Positions 1-12,600 of a stretch of DNA of 64,000 nucleotides are shown here, piece by piece. Positions within the stretch are counted from its first letter, which is position 1, and each line of letters opens with the position of its first letter. The notes beneath the pieces are model-generated. The model was not told the DNA's origin. It saw nothing but the letters and a program-made list of their open reading frames with translations, and ran no database searches. Source of the DNA: Liolophura sinensis (taxonomy: Eukaryota > Mollusca > Polyplacophora > Chitonida > Chitonidae); contig NC_088299.1 in NCBI RefSeq assembly GCF_032854445.1, positions 4,193,001 to 4,257,000 of the forward strand, in the 5' to 3' direction. The position numbers and the translations under genes were made by a program.

Positions 1-688
1 GTTGTTAGGTATGACCCGTGCTGCCCCTGGGGAACTGCCCCAGGATACAGAACACGAGGATGTACACCAATGCCCATCGACGCTTGTGTGAATGCCATGG
101 ATGGATGGTTCGGTCCAGGCATCCGAAGCTCGCCACGGTACATCTGTTTCTGTAGTTCTGGTGGAACAAACGCGCTCGTATTCCGTAGACGCGCCGCATC
201 ACTTTCCGGAATGCTTCCTCGTCTTTCCCCGAATGCTGTTTGGAGATGAGCTGGCTGTAGTAAGGTCCTCGGCTCTTCCCGTGAATGTGTCGGCGTGCCA
301 TGCGCCTCTCCTCTGGATCTTGCGTCTGTGAATGTGTTGTGGGGCAACATGTTGTTGGGGTTTGCTGTATGGACATCCGGCCCTGACAGAGAGCTGTGAC
401 CATGAGAACCTTTCCCTCCTGCGTGCGCCGGCAGGGGTTGGTGTGGGTTGGAATGCGCAGGCGGAAGCGAGTGGCTGGGATGATTCTGCGTTGGACTGTG
501 GGACGGCATGGAGCGCGGAGGCATTTGCTGCTGCTGTATGATGCGCGTCGGTGTATTCAGGGCAGCTCTCAGTTCACTCGGCTGTGCATGGTGAAGACCG
601 TAAGTGGATGTTGTAGACTGATGAGCAAATGGTGGCGTCTGCAAGTGAGCCATTGGATGGCCTGGATGACCTGTTTGTCCCACAAGTC
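1..688 (-). CDS. SPEN: SPEN exon 16 (partial): Pro/His/Gln-rich, runs off the left edge
   Basis: Acceptor TTACCTGGTAG|GACTT in the phase exon 15 requires. Reads GLVGQTGHPGHPMAHLQTPP, FAHQSTTSTYGLHHAQPSEL, RAALNTPTRIIQQQQMPPRS and later LQKQMYRGELRMPGPNHPSM and GVHPRVLYPGAVPQGQHGSY. The frame is open to base 1. In SPEN proteins the SPOC domain follows such a P/Q-rich segment, so it should lie just beyond this window. Confidence 0.88.
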
Positions 689-3600
689 CTACCAGGTAAA
701 ATACAGGTACAAAATTAGAATCAGATCATATTAGTACACAAACAAAAAAAACACTTTTGAAAAAAATCTTGATATAAAGTGCGATTTACATCACGGATGA
801 AAGTACAAAACATGGTGGCCGAAACTTGAATGAACACTGACTTGAATACTCGGAGTTACTTTCCTTCTAATCTATGAACTTTACTGGCATCAGTGATAAA
901 TACAAATCTAATAAGTAATTGATATTAACTGATACTGAGTACGGTACCAATAGGTCACAAGCTTTCAAAGATTTGTGCGCGACATGGCTGCTTAAAACCG
1001 ATAACATTAGAAAAATAGCAAATTGCAAATAATGTGATCTACCTCCCCCCTACTCATAAATACTACTAAATAAACTGCGAAATGAGAAGAGAGAATGTTA
1101 AGTGAGTAAACTTACCCTCACGGTGCTGCATGGCGGCGATGACTTGAGCTCGCTCCTGGTTAGCACGCTCATGACCCAATCTCTCCTGAGCCTCACGCTC
1201 GGCCTCGCGTTCCTGGTTCACTCGTTCATGGTTGAGGCGCTCTTGATTCAGGCGTTCTTGGTTGACACGGTCCATTGGGTTGCCATGCGCTGCCATGTGA
1301 TTGACCAAGGCCTCGTGGCTCCCTCTGGCATCCCGCCCACTACCTGAGCCACTACGACCGAGGACTGGGTTAGGGACACGCTCGATCACCTGGGAATGTG
1401 ACCAATGAACTTGTTCAGACAACTACAACACACAAATGAAAGCACTTTATATTCGGTACTCAACAACATCTCACATGTACCATGCAAACTGGAATCGAAC
1501 TTAATTTACCACATGTCAAAAAAAAAAAAAACACTTTGGTATATTTCCCGTCTTAGAAATCTTAATTATAACATAATATGAAAAACACTAAGAAAACTAA
1601 ATAACAACCCAAAATTTCACCCAAAAGAGTACAGTTAGGAGACAAAGAAAAAAATACTATTCTTGGTGAGGAAACTTACTTTTTCCCCAACTTATCACTC
1701 CTGCCTTTACAACAGACCTAAAAACACCTTTCTAAGATCAGTGAAACTCTCAGAATCAGACAAAATATTTAACTTTCAGGTCATTTATCATAGTTCATCA
1801 ATTCAATATAGAAATGTGAAAAGTTTTTTCGAAAAGTTTCTTTTCACATACGTGTAAACTAAAATTTTCATGAAATCATAAAACATAGCACACCCTACTA
1901 CGATGATTTCTCACCTGACCAGTAGGGCTAGCTTCCTTAGGTGGCAAAGTCTGCGGCTGAGCCTGTACCACTCCAATAAGGACACCGGGCTTCCCATGGT
2001 GGTGCTGAGATTGAAGAGAGACACTGGGTCCTGCATGCATGGAGCCTGGGTGGGGGTGGGGATGGGGGGCTCCAGATTGTGGAGGGGGCATCAGTCGAGG
2101 CTCCTGAGGACGGTGTCCTTCATGTTGTTGTTGTTGTTGAGCATGCTCTCTGGAAGATTCTTTGCCATCCCTGTGTGCCCAGGTGGGCATTGGGCCAGGT
2201 GAACTTGGGAAGGTGGGATGAGCACTGGGAGGTCTGTTGGATACATGTGATGTGGCACAGGAAACCACTGGCACCGGGACACTTGGTGGTCTCTGCTGCA
2301 TGACAGACGGTGCCACGCTTGTTGTTGTTGGCAGCTGGTTAGGATTGATGTGCATGGCTGACGGATGAGTGATGGCAGCAGACGCTTGAGCAGGAGGTTT
2401 CTGGCCATGGGCAGGAGACCATCGAGCTGCATTGTTCGACATGTACGTTGGCTGGAGGAATGCTGCTTGTGTTTTGGCCCCTTCTGCCACAGCCTGCTGC
2501 ATGGCCACAGCCGGCTTATCACCGCCATGAGAGCTGCTGGATACACTGCTTGTGGTAGGTGTTGACCCCATGGTGGAAATGTGACCCTGGTGGGAGCGAG
2601 AAGAGCTCTGATCTTTCTGACTGCTCGGTTTTGGCTGAGTAGACTGCCTCATGGAATTTGCATGCATCTGAGCATGAGCAGCTTGATGCACAGCCTGATT
2701 CTGAGCTCCATGGTGAGCAACATGAGTCTGGTGATATGCAAACATCTTTGCCTGTTGTTGCTGTTGTTGGTGCTGTTGGTGCTGTTGAGCTTTCATCTTT
2801 GCCTGCATCTGGGCATGATGGGCTCCCTGCATCTGAGAATGATGATGCATCTGGACTTGCGACTGTACAGGTGACTGTGGCATCACATAACCCTGCTGTG
2901 ACATAGAGCTCGGAGGATGAAGACTCTGTGAGCTCATATGTAGATTGGCCGGCCCTTGAGGCGATGCCTGCGATGTGTTGATGGCTTGAGGAGCAGCCAT
3001 TGGCCTGCCCTGTGGACTGCTGTGCGGAATGACTGGCTGATGTTGAATGTGCCAACCTTGTGGGGATGGAAGCTGAATCTGATGCCCCTGGGGAGATGGT
3101 TGGGGGTGTATGCCTTGTGGAGAGCTCTGAAGATGTCCATGATTTTTGGGTGAACTCTGCGGTAGAACCTGACCCTGGGGGGAAATTTGAGGCATGTTCT
3201 GCCCAGTGGATGTAGCATGGGGCAATCCATGACCTTGAGGTGATATCTGAGGCATCATGCACCCCTGTGGGGACATCTGTTGGGGATCGTGGAAGTTCTG
3301 ATGCCCAAGGTGCCCTCTCTGGTGGTTGCTAACGGAAATGTGCAGTGGTTCATGGACATTGTTGCTCTCAGCACGCCTCTCGTGCTCTGCTTGTGTCTGA
3401 TGGCTGGCAGTGGAATGGATAACAGACTCAGTAGGCTTCTCAGCTCTTTCTGTAGGAGGATTCATCAACATCAATGGCTCCTGGCCTGGACCTGCAACAT
3501 CCATTCATTTGTAATTCACATAAACAACATTGGCAAGGGTTAAATGATGAAGGAATCATGCTGCAATCAATCTCACCTTTACAATTTATCTATTTATTTC

Positions 3601-6600
3601 ATTCATGCTTTACATTATAATCAAGAATATGTCATACGACAGCAACCCACATTACGGTGAGAGGAAACCTGGCAGAGCCTCGTGGAAAACCCATGGCCAT
3701 CAGATGGTTGCAGCCAGACCTTCCCACTTGCTATTATTAATTTATTAACTAACTGGTGTGCATTAATATAAAGCATCAGTCTGCATTAGTATTCAGTTAT
3801 AAAATCTAATAAGTCAAAAATAATCATAGCTAGTGATCAAAGTATTAAGTCTCAATGAAGTTTGACTGAGGTTATCAAAATGAACTAACCACACACAAAG
3901 AAAGGGATATATGGAAAAAAATATTTACCCATCATCTTGTGAGTTGAAGATGATTCAACAACTGGTGGTGGTGACAAGTGGTTCATGCCCATTGGAAAAC
4001 TAACTGGAGGCGCCCTCTGGTGATGACTTGGGAAACCATCGATGGCAGAGGGTGCTGAAGTAATAACACCAACCGTAGACCTGATAGCACTATGGTCATT
4101 GCTTCTACGCCTTCGTGTTTGCATGAGGTGATTTTCATCAAACTGTCCTTTGGACACTGCATCGATAACCCTCTCAATGTTACTCATTGGAGTGATAGGT
4201 GCAGTAGTGATAACCGGAGTATTTGGTGTCATTGGTGTGACTGGTGTGTAGCAAGCACTTTCTCTGGATGTCTGTTTGACCATGGTTGTTGCAAAAGGTG
4301 ATGAATGCCCAGTGTCTGTTTCTTGTTTCAGTTGCAGGTCACCTTGATTGTTTTCCGTCTCGGAAGATGTTTTCACACCGGACTCATCTATGATAAGGCT
4401 GCCTTCCTCTGGATCAGATTTCTGACTTCCCATCGACAACTGCAGCTCATCAGTTTCTGCATTGACATCAGAATGGGGTGGTGACGCATGTTTGGAAAAT
4501 TCCGTTGACTGCTGTACCTCAGTAGCCGGCAAAAACAAACTATCAGGTGTCACAGATTGATCCTCAGCTTCTCTACATCCAGTGGAATCTGACTTTTTCT
4601 TTCTCGCATTGCGCTTCTTCCTTGGTGTTCGTGGCTCACGAGGTGGCTCTTGTTCAGTTTTAACAACTGCTTCGTGATCCTCCACATGTTTGTTTTCTTG
4701 GTCAGGCTCTTGAGTGAAGAGCTGTTGTGCTACGCTTTTAATGGCTGCTGACCTTGTGTTCAGGTCAACCTGCTGTTTATCTTGCTCTTGCTTCAGTTCT
4801 TCTCTGGCCTTCAGTTCAGCAATAAGATGATGAACATCCAGATTAGCGTCTTTGGATGTCTTACTGACTTCATCGACTTTCAAAGACTTGCCATGCATTG
4901 GGAGTTTTTCTGGTAGCTTTTCCAGTTTAACAACGGGTGATGGGAAATCCTTTGCTTTCGGTGTGACACAGGACTTGGCTGAGGTAGATGGCTTCGGTGA
5001 GGTTGTCACTTTGGGGGACGAGAAAGGTTTTGGGGAGCTTGTCTGACGCGTTGCTCTTGGCGACCTGGGGGAAGTTGATCTGGTGGCAAGACCTAGGCCA
5101 CCAGTAGCCATATCTTTGTAGGAAGGTGGGGGTCTACGCCTACGTCGTGGTCTATTATTAACTGTGTCCTCCGACTCGGATTTACTGTCTTCCTTCTGCG
5201 GGGTGAAAGGATCAGACTGAATATCTGGGCTCACATCCTCATCCTCTTTTTCTCCTTTTTGCGGGGTTTCAAACAGGCTATTTTCCACCACCTCTGGCTT
5301 TGCAATTGTGACAGGTTTCTCATCTTCCAAGATATTATCACTGTCTTTATCATCAAACTGGAATACTGAATAGCGTTTGTCGTCTTTGATATCTGCTCCT
5401 TTCTGTTGTTGGCCTCCTTTTCCCCTTCGCAGTAAAGACTTTGGAGGATTTCCAGATTTCTCACATTTCTGTTCATCAGAGACTTCACTCTTTACTGCAC
5501 TGGGTACATGATTTTGCTCACCTTCAATTTCAGGCGTAAGTTCAACAGACTCTTGTTTCGTAACAACTTCACTATCAGTACCTGTTGGATTGAAAGCTAT
5601 TTCTGACTGCAACTGGTTATCCATATGGACATCCAATGGAGCAGGTGTCGGGGCTGTCACATCATCTTTAGAACCACGGGAGCGTCTGCTTTTACTTTTG
5701 CGTGGCTGTTCTTTCTTAGATGTGGACACTGCCGGTTCAACCTCTGGCTTTGTTTCTGCTTGCAGAGATAAAGAGGGTGTTGTCGGTAGCTGTTGAATTG
5801 GTTCTACCCCAAAAATGTCAGGACTTTCTTCCTGCTGATCTGTTCCAGCAAGGCTATCTTCAATCACTTTCACTGCACGTGCAAGTTCGTCTTCTGCCAT
5901 GGCCATACTTTCATCATCTTTCGGGTCTTCAAATTCATGATTAAATTCTACTCCAGCAGGAAATTCATTCTGATCTTCAGTAGTTTCACTAGCTTCTTTC
6001 GCCTCCTCCTTTGTTGCATGCTCCTCTGGCTTTGGAGTCATTTCTTGAAACAAATTATCTGTAGTTTCTGGCATGGATGTACTGCTGATATCTTCCAGGC
6101 CGGGATTCTCAACTTCAGCATGCTTTAAGCTATCCTTCCTTTGGCGTTTCCGTTTTGGCTTGGTAGCAGGCTTTTCTTTGATGGTTTCCACAGCTGCTTG
6201 CATTTCTTGAAATGCTTTCTGGGCAATCATCTCTCTTTCCAGATTCTTTGTCTCAGTATCCAACAACTGACTAACTGCTTCAGCAGCCTCATTGAATGTT
6301 CCTTCATTTGAGGGTGGATCTTGAGCAACATTTTCCTCAGCCTGTGGTACTTCACTAACATGTTCAGTCTCATGAGGTGTTTCCTTGTTCTCTTCCAAAT
6401 GACCTAGCACTGAGGCAAACACGTCTAGGTACTTGCTTTCTGAATTGTCTGCCTTCTCTTCTTCCAACTTCACAGCATCAGGTATAACATCAACCTTCTT
6501 GCTTTCACCGTGGCTAACCTTGTCTTTGTTGACTTTAGGTCTCTTCTTCTTGGCTTTCTTCGTTGGCTCAGCAACATGGTCATCTTGTAGCTTCAAATCT

Positions 6601-9600
6601 GTATTTGCTGGTTCTGCATGTTGATCAGTCAAGGGCTCATCCTTCGGTGGCAATACTGCAACAGACACTTCAGACTGTGTGGTCTCGCCCACATGAGTTG
6701 AAGCACTTTCCAAAGCTGTTGGCGGCTCAACAACGTCCTTAAGAATTTCAGGTTCTCGAGATGGAACAGATGGCATCTCTTTCACTGCATCTGTTGCCTT
6801 ACTTTCTCTTGTGAAAAAACCTTCATGCTCATCCAAAACAATATTGTCATCCGTTGATCCAACTCCATGCAATGGAAACTCATTTTCAAGTACATGGTTT
6901 TCCACAACATGACCATCAACCCTGGCCAAATCTCGAGGTGGGGACAGATCTTTTTTCTTCCTCTCTTTCCTTTCTTTCTTTCGTTTGGACTTGGATTTCC
7001 TGTCATTTTTGGGTATGTTTGGTTCTGACTTGACCTTATGCAAGATGGGAGGAAACAGGCGTTGCTCCTCCACTGGAAACTTTTCAATAAATCTGGGGGC
7101 AGGCTCCAACTCTTTAGGTTTGCTTTTCTTTGCTTTTGTCTTAGTAACCTTGATCTCATCTTGAGGTTCTTCATCTTCTGAAGAATGCAGATGCAGGGCC
7201 TTATGCTTCTGTCGTGGGACAAACCTTCCTTCATTTAGGCAATCATCAGAGTCACTGTCATTAAAAGTGAACACAGCTTCGGCTGCCTTTTGTGCACTTG
7301 TTTTTCCTTGACTAACCACATTATTTTTCTTGTGTTTTGTGTCAGGTGTCTTTCTGCTCTTCTGAGGCACAGTAGATTCTTTCAGAATTGCTTCTTCTTG
7401 ATCCCCAAAGAGAGAAATTGGAAAGTTCTTCACATCATCATCTCCAGTTTCTAACTTAGATTCATCGACATTCAAGCTTGGTTTCACATCACCCACTTCA
7501 TGGCATGGGCTCTGGAAGATAGGCTGGTGCTTTTGCTTAGAGTCAGTGTCATGCTCTTCAGGTTCAGTTTCATTCATGTCTATATCACTTGCACCCTTCT
7601 CACTCTTTGGAGGTGCTTTCAAATCTCCGGCACCTTCATCTGAGCTAAACAACAGCGATTTTTCTTCAGAAGTTGAAGCTCTGTGCTGCTTGTCACGCTT
7701 TTCTTTGTTATCAGATTCGGTGTCTTCAGTTCCACCTGGGAGAGTGTCCAGTGTTTTGCAGTGACCGGAAGAATCTGCACTAACATCACCTACATTCGCT
7801 GTTGATTCTGCTTCATGCAGGGTGTCATCAGGCTCAGAGAAAACAGATGGCTTATCTACTACTGATTTCTCCTTCTTTTTTTTCTTATCTTTAACAAGTT
7901 TCTTCTTCTCTTTCGATTTTTCTTTGACTTCGCTCTTACTTTCAGTGCTCTTAGGTCTTTTCTCTTTTTTCTTCTTTTGCTTTTTGGGCTTTTCTTCAAC
8001 ATCAGATTTACTGCCCTCACTGTCTGCCTTATATGGAGCTGATGTGTCCTCCATGATAGTAGGCTTTGGTAATGGCTGGTGTGGCTTGACATCTTCAGTA
8101 ACTTTTGGTGGACTAGTCGGTGTCTTGGTATCAGAGGCTGTCACATCTGGGCCCTCAGAAGGTGAAACAAGTTCCTTCTGCTTGACGACAGCAGTATCTG
8201 ATGATTTCTTCTTGGGCCGTTTTGTTTGTGGTGGCTTCTTCACCTTTTCAGGCTGCACTGGTACATCTTCATCATCGTCATCATCTGAGTATGGTGAGAA
8301 CACATCTGATTTGAGAAAGTCTCCTTTTGCCGCCTGCTTGCTATGGATTTGTTTCGTCTTCTGTTTGGTGGTTGTCTTTCTCTCCTCATCTTCACTATGT
8401 AATACCTTGTGAGAAAATGAAGAATTGTCTTCTTCTTCTGATGAAGAACTCATTATCAAAGCAAATTTCTTTTTCTTTTTCTGACTGCGTTCTGGTTCAG
8501 CTCTTTCCCTTTTAGAACTTGCTGTACTCACGGAGGCATTACTTTCCTCATCAGAATTCTGAGCACTGCTGTCCGTTTCTTCACTTTTGGCTAACCTTCC
8601 TTTCTTTTGACGACTTTTATGTAGTCGGTTCAGTTGTTGTCGCATTGTTTCCATGTCCTTTTCTTTGTTGTCTGCCTTGCTGGATCTCCTTTTCACTTTA
8701 TCATACATGGATTCATTTTCATCAAATCCGAATTCCTTGAAAACAGCCATATCCTGTTCTGTCAACCCTGGGGGAGGTTTGCTTCGCTTTTCATCTTTTC
8801 TATCATGCTTACTTCCCTTTTTCTCAGAGCTTTCCTTGCTTCTTCCTTTGACATCATTTTTCTTTCCTTTGTCAGATTTAGAAGACTTATGTTTAGTTGA
8901 CTTAGACTTCTCTTTGTCTTCCTTTTTCTTTGAACTATCATTGTGCTTTGAATTATCACTTTCCCTCGTTTTCTTGGATTTGTCTTTTTCTCTCTGCTCA
9001 GTGGATCGAGGTTTCTCATCTTTGTCTCTCTGTTTGTCTTTCTTCTCACTTTTCTTCTCATCATCCTTTGAACCTTTGTCCCTGTCCTTCTCATGGTCCT
9101 TTTCACGATCTTTTCTTTCTTTGCTCTTAGATTTATCTTTTTCCTTTTTCTTCTCTTTGTCCTTGTCCTTTTCCTTGTCCTGATTTTTCTTCTTGTCCAT
9201 TTTCTCAGGTAATTTGCTTTCTGTTGCATCACTTTCAGCACTGGACTCTTTACTGAGATGTTTCATTTTACTGATATCTTTATGTTTCTCTTTTGTGGTA
9301 GATTCAAGAGGTTTAGTTGACTTTATCTCACTTTTCTTTGTGCTGGAATGGTGACTGTTTTTCTTCTCATTGTCTCGGCGGATGTCTTTCTCTTCGCCTT
9401 CAGTGCTGCTTAGTTTCGCAAGTTTCTTTTCTGGAGACTTGGAAGATTTGCTGGAAAATGACTGCTTGCGCTCTGTTTTACCGGATTCATCAGTCTTAAC
9501 CTTAATCTTCTTATCATGTTCCTTTTCATCAATCTTGCTAGATGAATCACTTTTGTCTTTGTCTTTTGGTACAGGTGTAGGTTTTTTGTCCACTTCAAAC

Positions 9601-12600
9601 AGTTTGGGGAGAGCAGCTTTTGCTTCTTCAACCCTTGCTGCAGCAGACGCTTTACTGGACAAACCAGACTTCAACTCTGACTTAGCCATTTTTTCCTTTG
9701 GTCTAGAGGAATCATGGTCATGTCCAGCTTTTCGTTTCAAGGAGCTGGAGGTAATCCCATCTCGACTGGATTCTTTCTTCAAGTGGGGATGTGTAGACTC
9801 TGTTTCTTTCTTTACAGAACTTAAGTGGGTGTTAATGTCCTTTGAGGAAGTGAATGATGACAGTCCCTCTTTCCATGGCATAGCCATGGGAGTCACCGGG
9901 CTAGCAGAAGGAGCACTGCTTCCACTTGACGAGGCAGATTCTGTGCGCTTCACGGGTATTGGTCCTGAAGGGAAATTGCTCTGCTGATGGGGAATACCAC
10001 TGTCTCTCGGCTGGCCTTCCCCACCATGTCGAATTACATCACATGCTTTTTTTAACTGGGAATTCACACCGTGGCTCCAAGATGAGGTAGATGGGTCAGG
10101 TGACAGTTTTGCGAGGGGTGAAACTTGGGTAGTATGCAAGGAGGTAGTTACAGTGACGGGAGCCAAAGTCACGCTTGTGCTGCTGTTACAAATCTCCCAG
10201 GAGTTAAAGCTTGGAGCTACAGCAGGCTTTTGTCCAGGTATGTGGCAGTGGGAAGATCCAGACGCCAAGGAGCCTAGCATTGTTGGCATCTCCTTCACCG
10301 CCGCTTTTGTTCTGTGGACAGATTTGATGGGATTGGGGTCAAAATTGACAGTGACATCTTTCGGTTCATACTTTGCATCAATTTGTTCAAGCCGTTTCCG
10401 GTCTTGATCAAAGATGCTTGAGCGTGACAAAAGGTTTTTCACCACATCAGAGGGCTCCTTCCGATGAATAGAGGATGGATAGGACACAATGGAAGTGGTG
10501 CCATCTGATGACTTCTTTTTGCGTTTGTACTTGTCGTAACTTCTCAACTTCTCATCAATGAGCCTTATCCTCTGCTCAACAGTGAGTCCTGTAGGGGACA
10601 TGGGTCGATCCTCCCCAATGCCATCAGATATACTATCCTGGTCTGTAGCGGTGGGCTCTCGGTGCGCTTCAATAGAGGGCAGCTCTTTCTCAACTTTCTT
10701 GACATCTGCAGATATCGTTCTTGACACTTCACTCAGGTTGGACACATGTGTGCTTGGAGTCTTGGACTCCACTGATAGAGTGAGCGGTCTGTCTGTGGAC
10801 AAGATAGTTGGTGATAACATGGGCGACTGTGATTTGGTGCTGTTCGGAGAAAAACACGGAGACTGCAACTTGGGGGCCGCAGAAGCAGGATGAAACTGTG
10901 GCGATGTAGTTTGGTGAGAGGATGGCAGATGAGAGGGGCTTAATGATTTCAGGGCAAACATGGGCAGTGGCAGCAGCACAAGCTCTTCCTTGTGATGCTG
11001 TTGTCGAGGATCACAGAGATTTTCAGCACTAGGGTCTCCCGTGGTGGGTATTACCACTGGTTCAGAAGAATCAGACATTTTCATGGCATCTACTTCCCTT
11101 GAGACATCACAATGCCTGCTAGAGAGACTAGATATGGACAACTGTTGCTCTAAAGTCTTTTTGTCCTTTGACACTTTTGTGTCAATACAAGAGTCTTGAT
11201 CAGAGGGCTTGCCCTCTTTGTTTTCAGTCATTTTTAACTTATCCCCAATATGATCACTTTGATGCACATGTGGCATCTCCACAAAATCACAAACACTGTC
11301 CATTTTCTTTGGTTCGTGGACAACAAGTTTCTCAACAGCACCCACATTGTCTCTTTCATCACCGCTGCTTAAAATTTCATCTGACTTCTTCGTTCTGTAG
11401 GGCCGTGTTTTAGGTCCACTATCTGCTGCAAGCCCCTCACTCCCCTTTCTCCTTTTCCGACAGAACTCAGACGGAATTTCTGGAGGTGAAGCAGTGTCCA
11501 TTTCCTCAGCCTCCTCATTTTCTAAATGAGAAGTCACTGGAGCTTCTTTTTTCACTATACATGGTGGTCTATTAACTATGACCCCAGTCGAGGAACCAGG
11601 AAATAAAGGGTTTTCCTTTTTCTCCAGCCGCCGTCTTGCCTCCATTTGCTTACGGCAGCTTTGACTGACGTCTATACCTAACACATTCCGAGTTTTCTCC
11701 ACCTTTATTTTCAGTTCCTCCTTTCCCTTCAACTTGGAAAGGTCCTTCTTTGAGGCCAATTGGTTCATCTAAGCGAGGTCGTTTGGCAACAACACGACGC
11801 ACATCTTCCTCTGTAGCAGAGGTAGACTCATTATCACTTGTGCTTCCACCGTCCTCTAACTGTTTCAACTTTTCTAGTAGCAGCCATTTTTCTCGATGTA
11901 ACTTCGACAGTTCATTTTCACCATGTTCAGAGTCTCCTCGACTGCTAGAACTCGAACTGGAAACCTGTCCAGTCTTAGCAGCATCCTTTTCTTTGGATGC
12001 CTGCTTGACTTCCTTTTTAACCAAGGAACTGTCTTTAGAAGTCACCATCCAGTTGGCTTTGTCTTTTCTAACATCACTTTCTACCACAGGTTTAGGTGTT
12101 TCCCCTGGCCTGCCAAGGACACCCAAAACCCGGGGCATTGTCCGTTCATGCTTCCCAGCAGAGCAGGGACCACTTGTAGCTAAGGATTCAGCTTCCTCAT
12201 GACTCCTTTTCCGGGCTATTACCCTCGCCTCTACACTTTCAAACTTCCCAATGTCAAATTGGTCCGGGATGCTTCTCATCTTCTTAGGTAACATAACAAT
12301 CTCTGACGAGAGTCTCTGCTTCCCAGGTAATGACCGCAGTGACTCTTTGTCAGATTCATCCCGAACCACAGAATCCGAGGGGACTTCTCCAGCCCTGTTG
12401 AATTTTCGCCTCTGTTCCTGAAGCTCTCTGAAGTCCATCACACTGTCTTGACATGCACTATAAATAGGGGGCTCTTCCTGCGTTGGGGTTGGCGGAGTCC
12501 GTGCCCGGGGTAAAATATTTTCCTTCTGCAAGTCTCTGATGGGTGGTGGACTCAGACTCTCACTGTGTCTTGGCACAGGTGTACGACTACCACTGTACTG

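Noticed and set aside
5-403. Minus-strand 132-residue frame at the left edge
   Set aside because: It is out of phase with SPEN exon 16. The exon's own frame, set by exon 15, is open across the whole segment and has the expected P/H/Q-rich composition.
7822-9183. Plus-strand Ser/Phe/Leu-rich open frames opposite SPEN exon 13
   Set aside because: They are complements of the K/E/D-rich codons (AAG/GAA/GAC read as CTT/TTC/GTC) and only look like membrane proteins.
11650-11810. A 34-nt intron (GTGCGT...CTTAG) to explain the exon 13 frame change
   Set aside because: It restores frame but is far below usual metazoan intron size and would remove the plausible basic motif RRVVAKRPRLDEP; a one-base indel is simpler.
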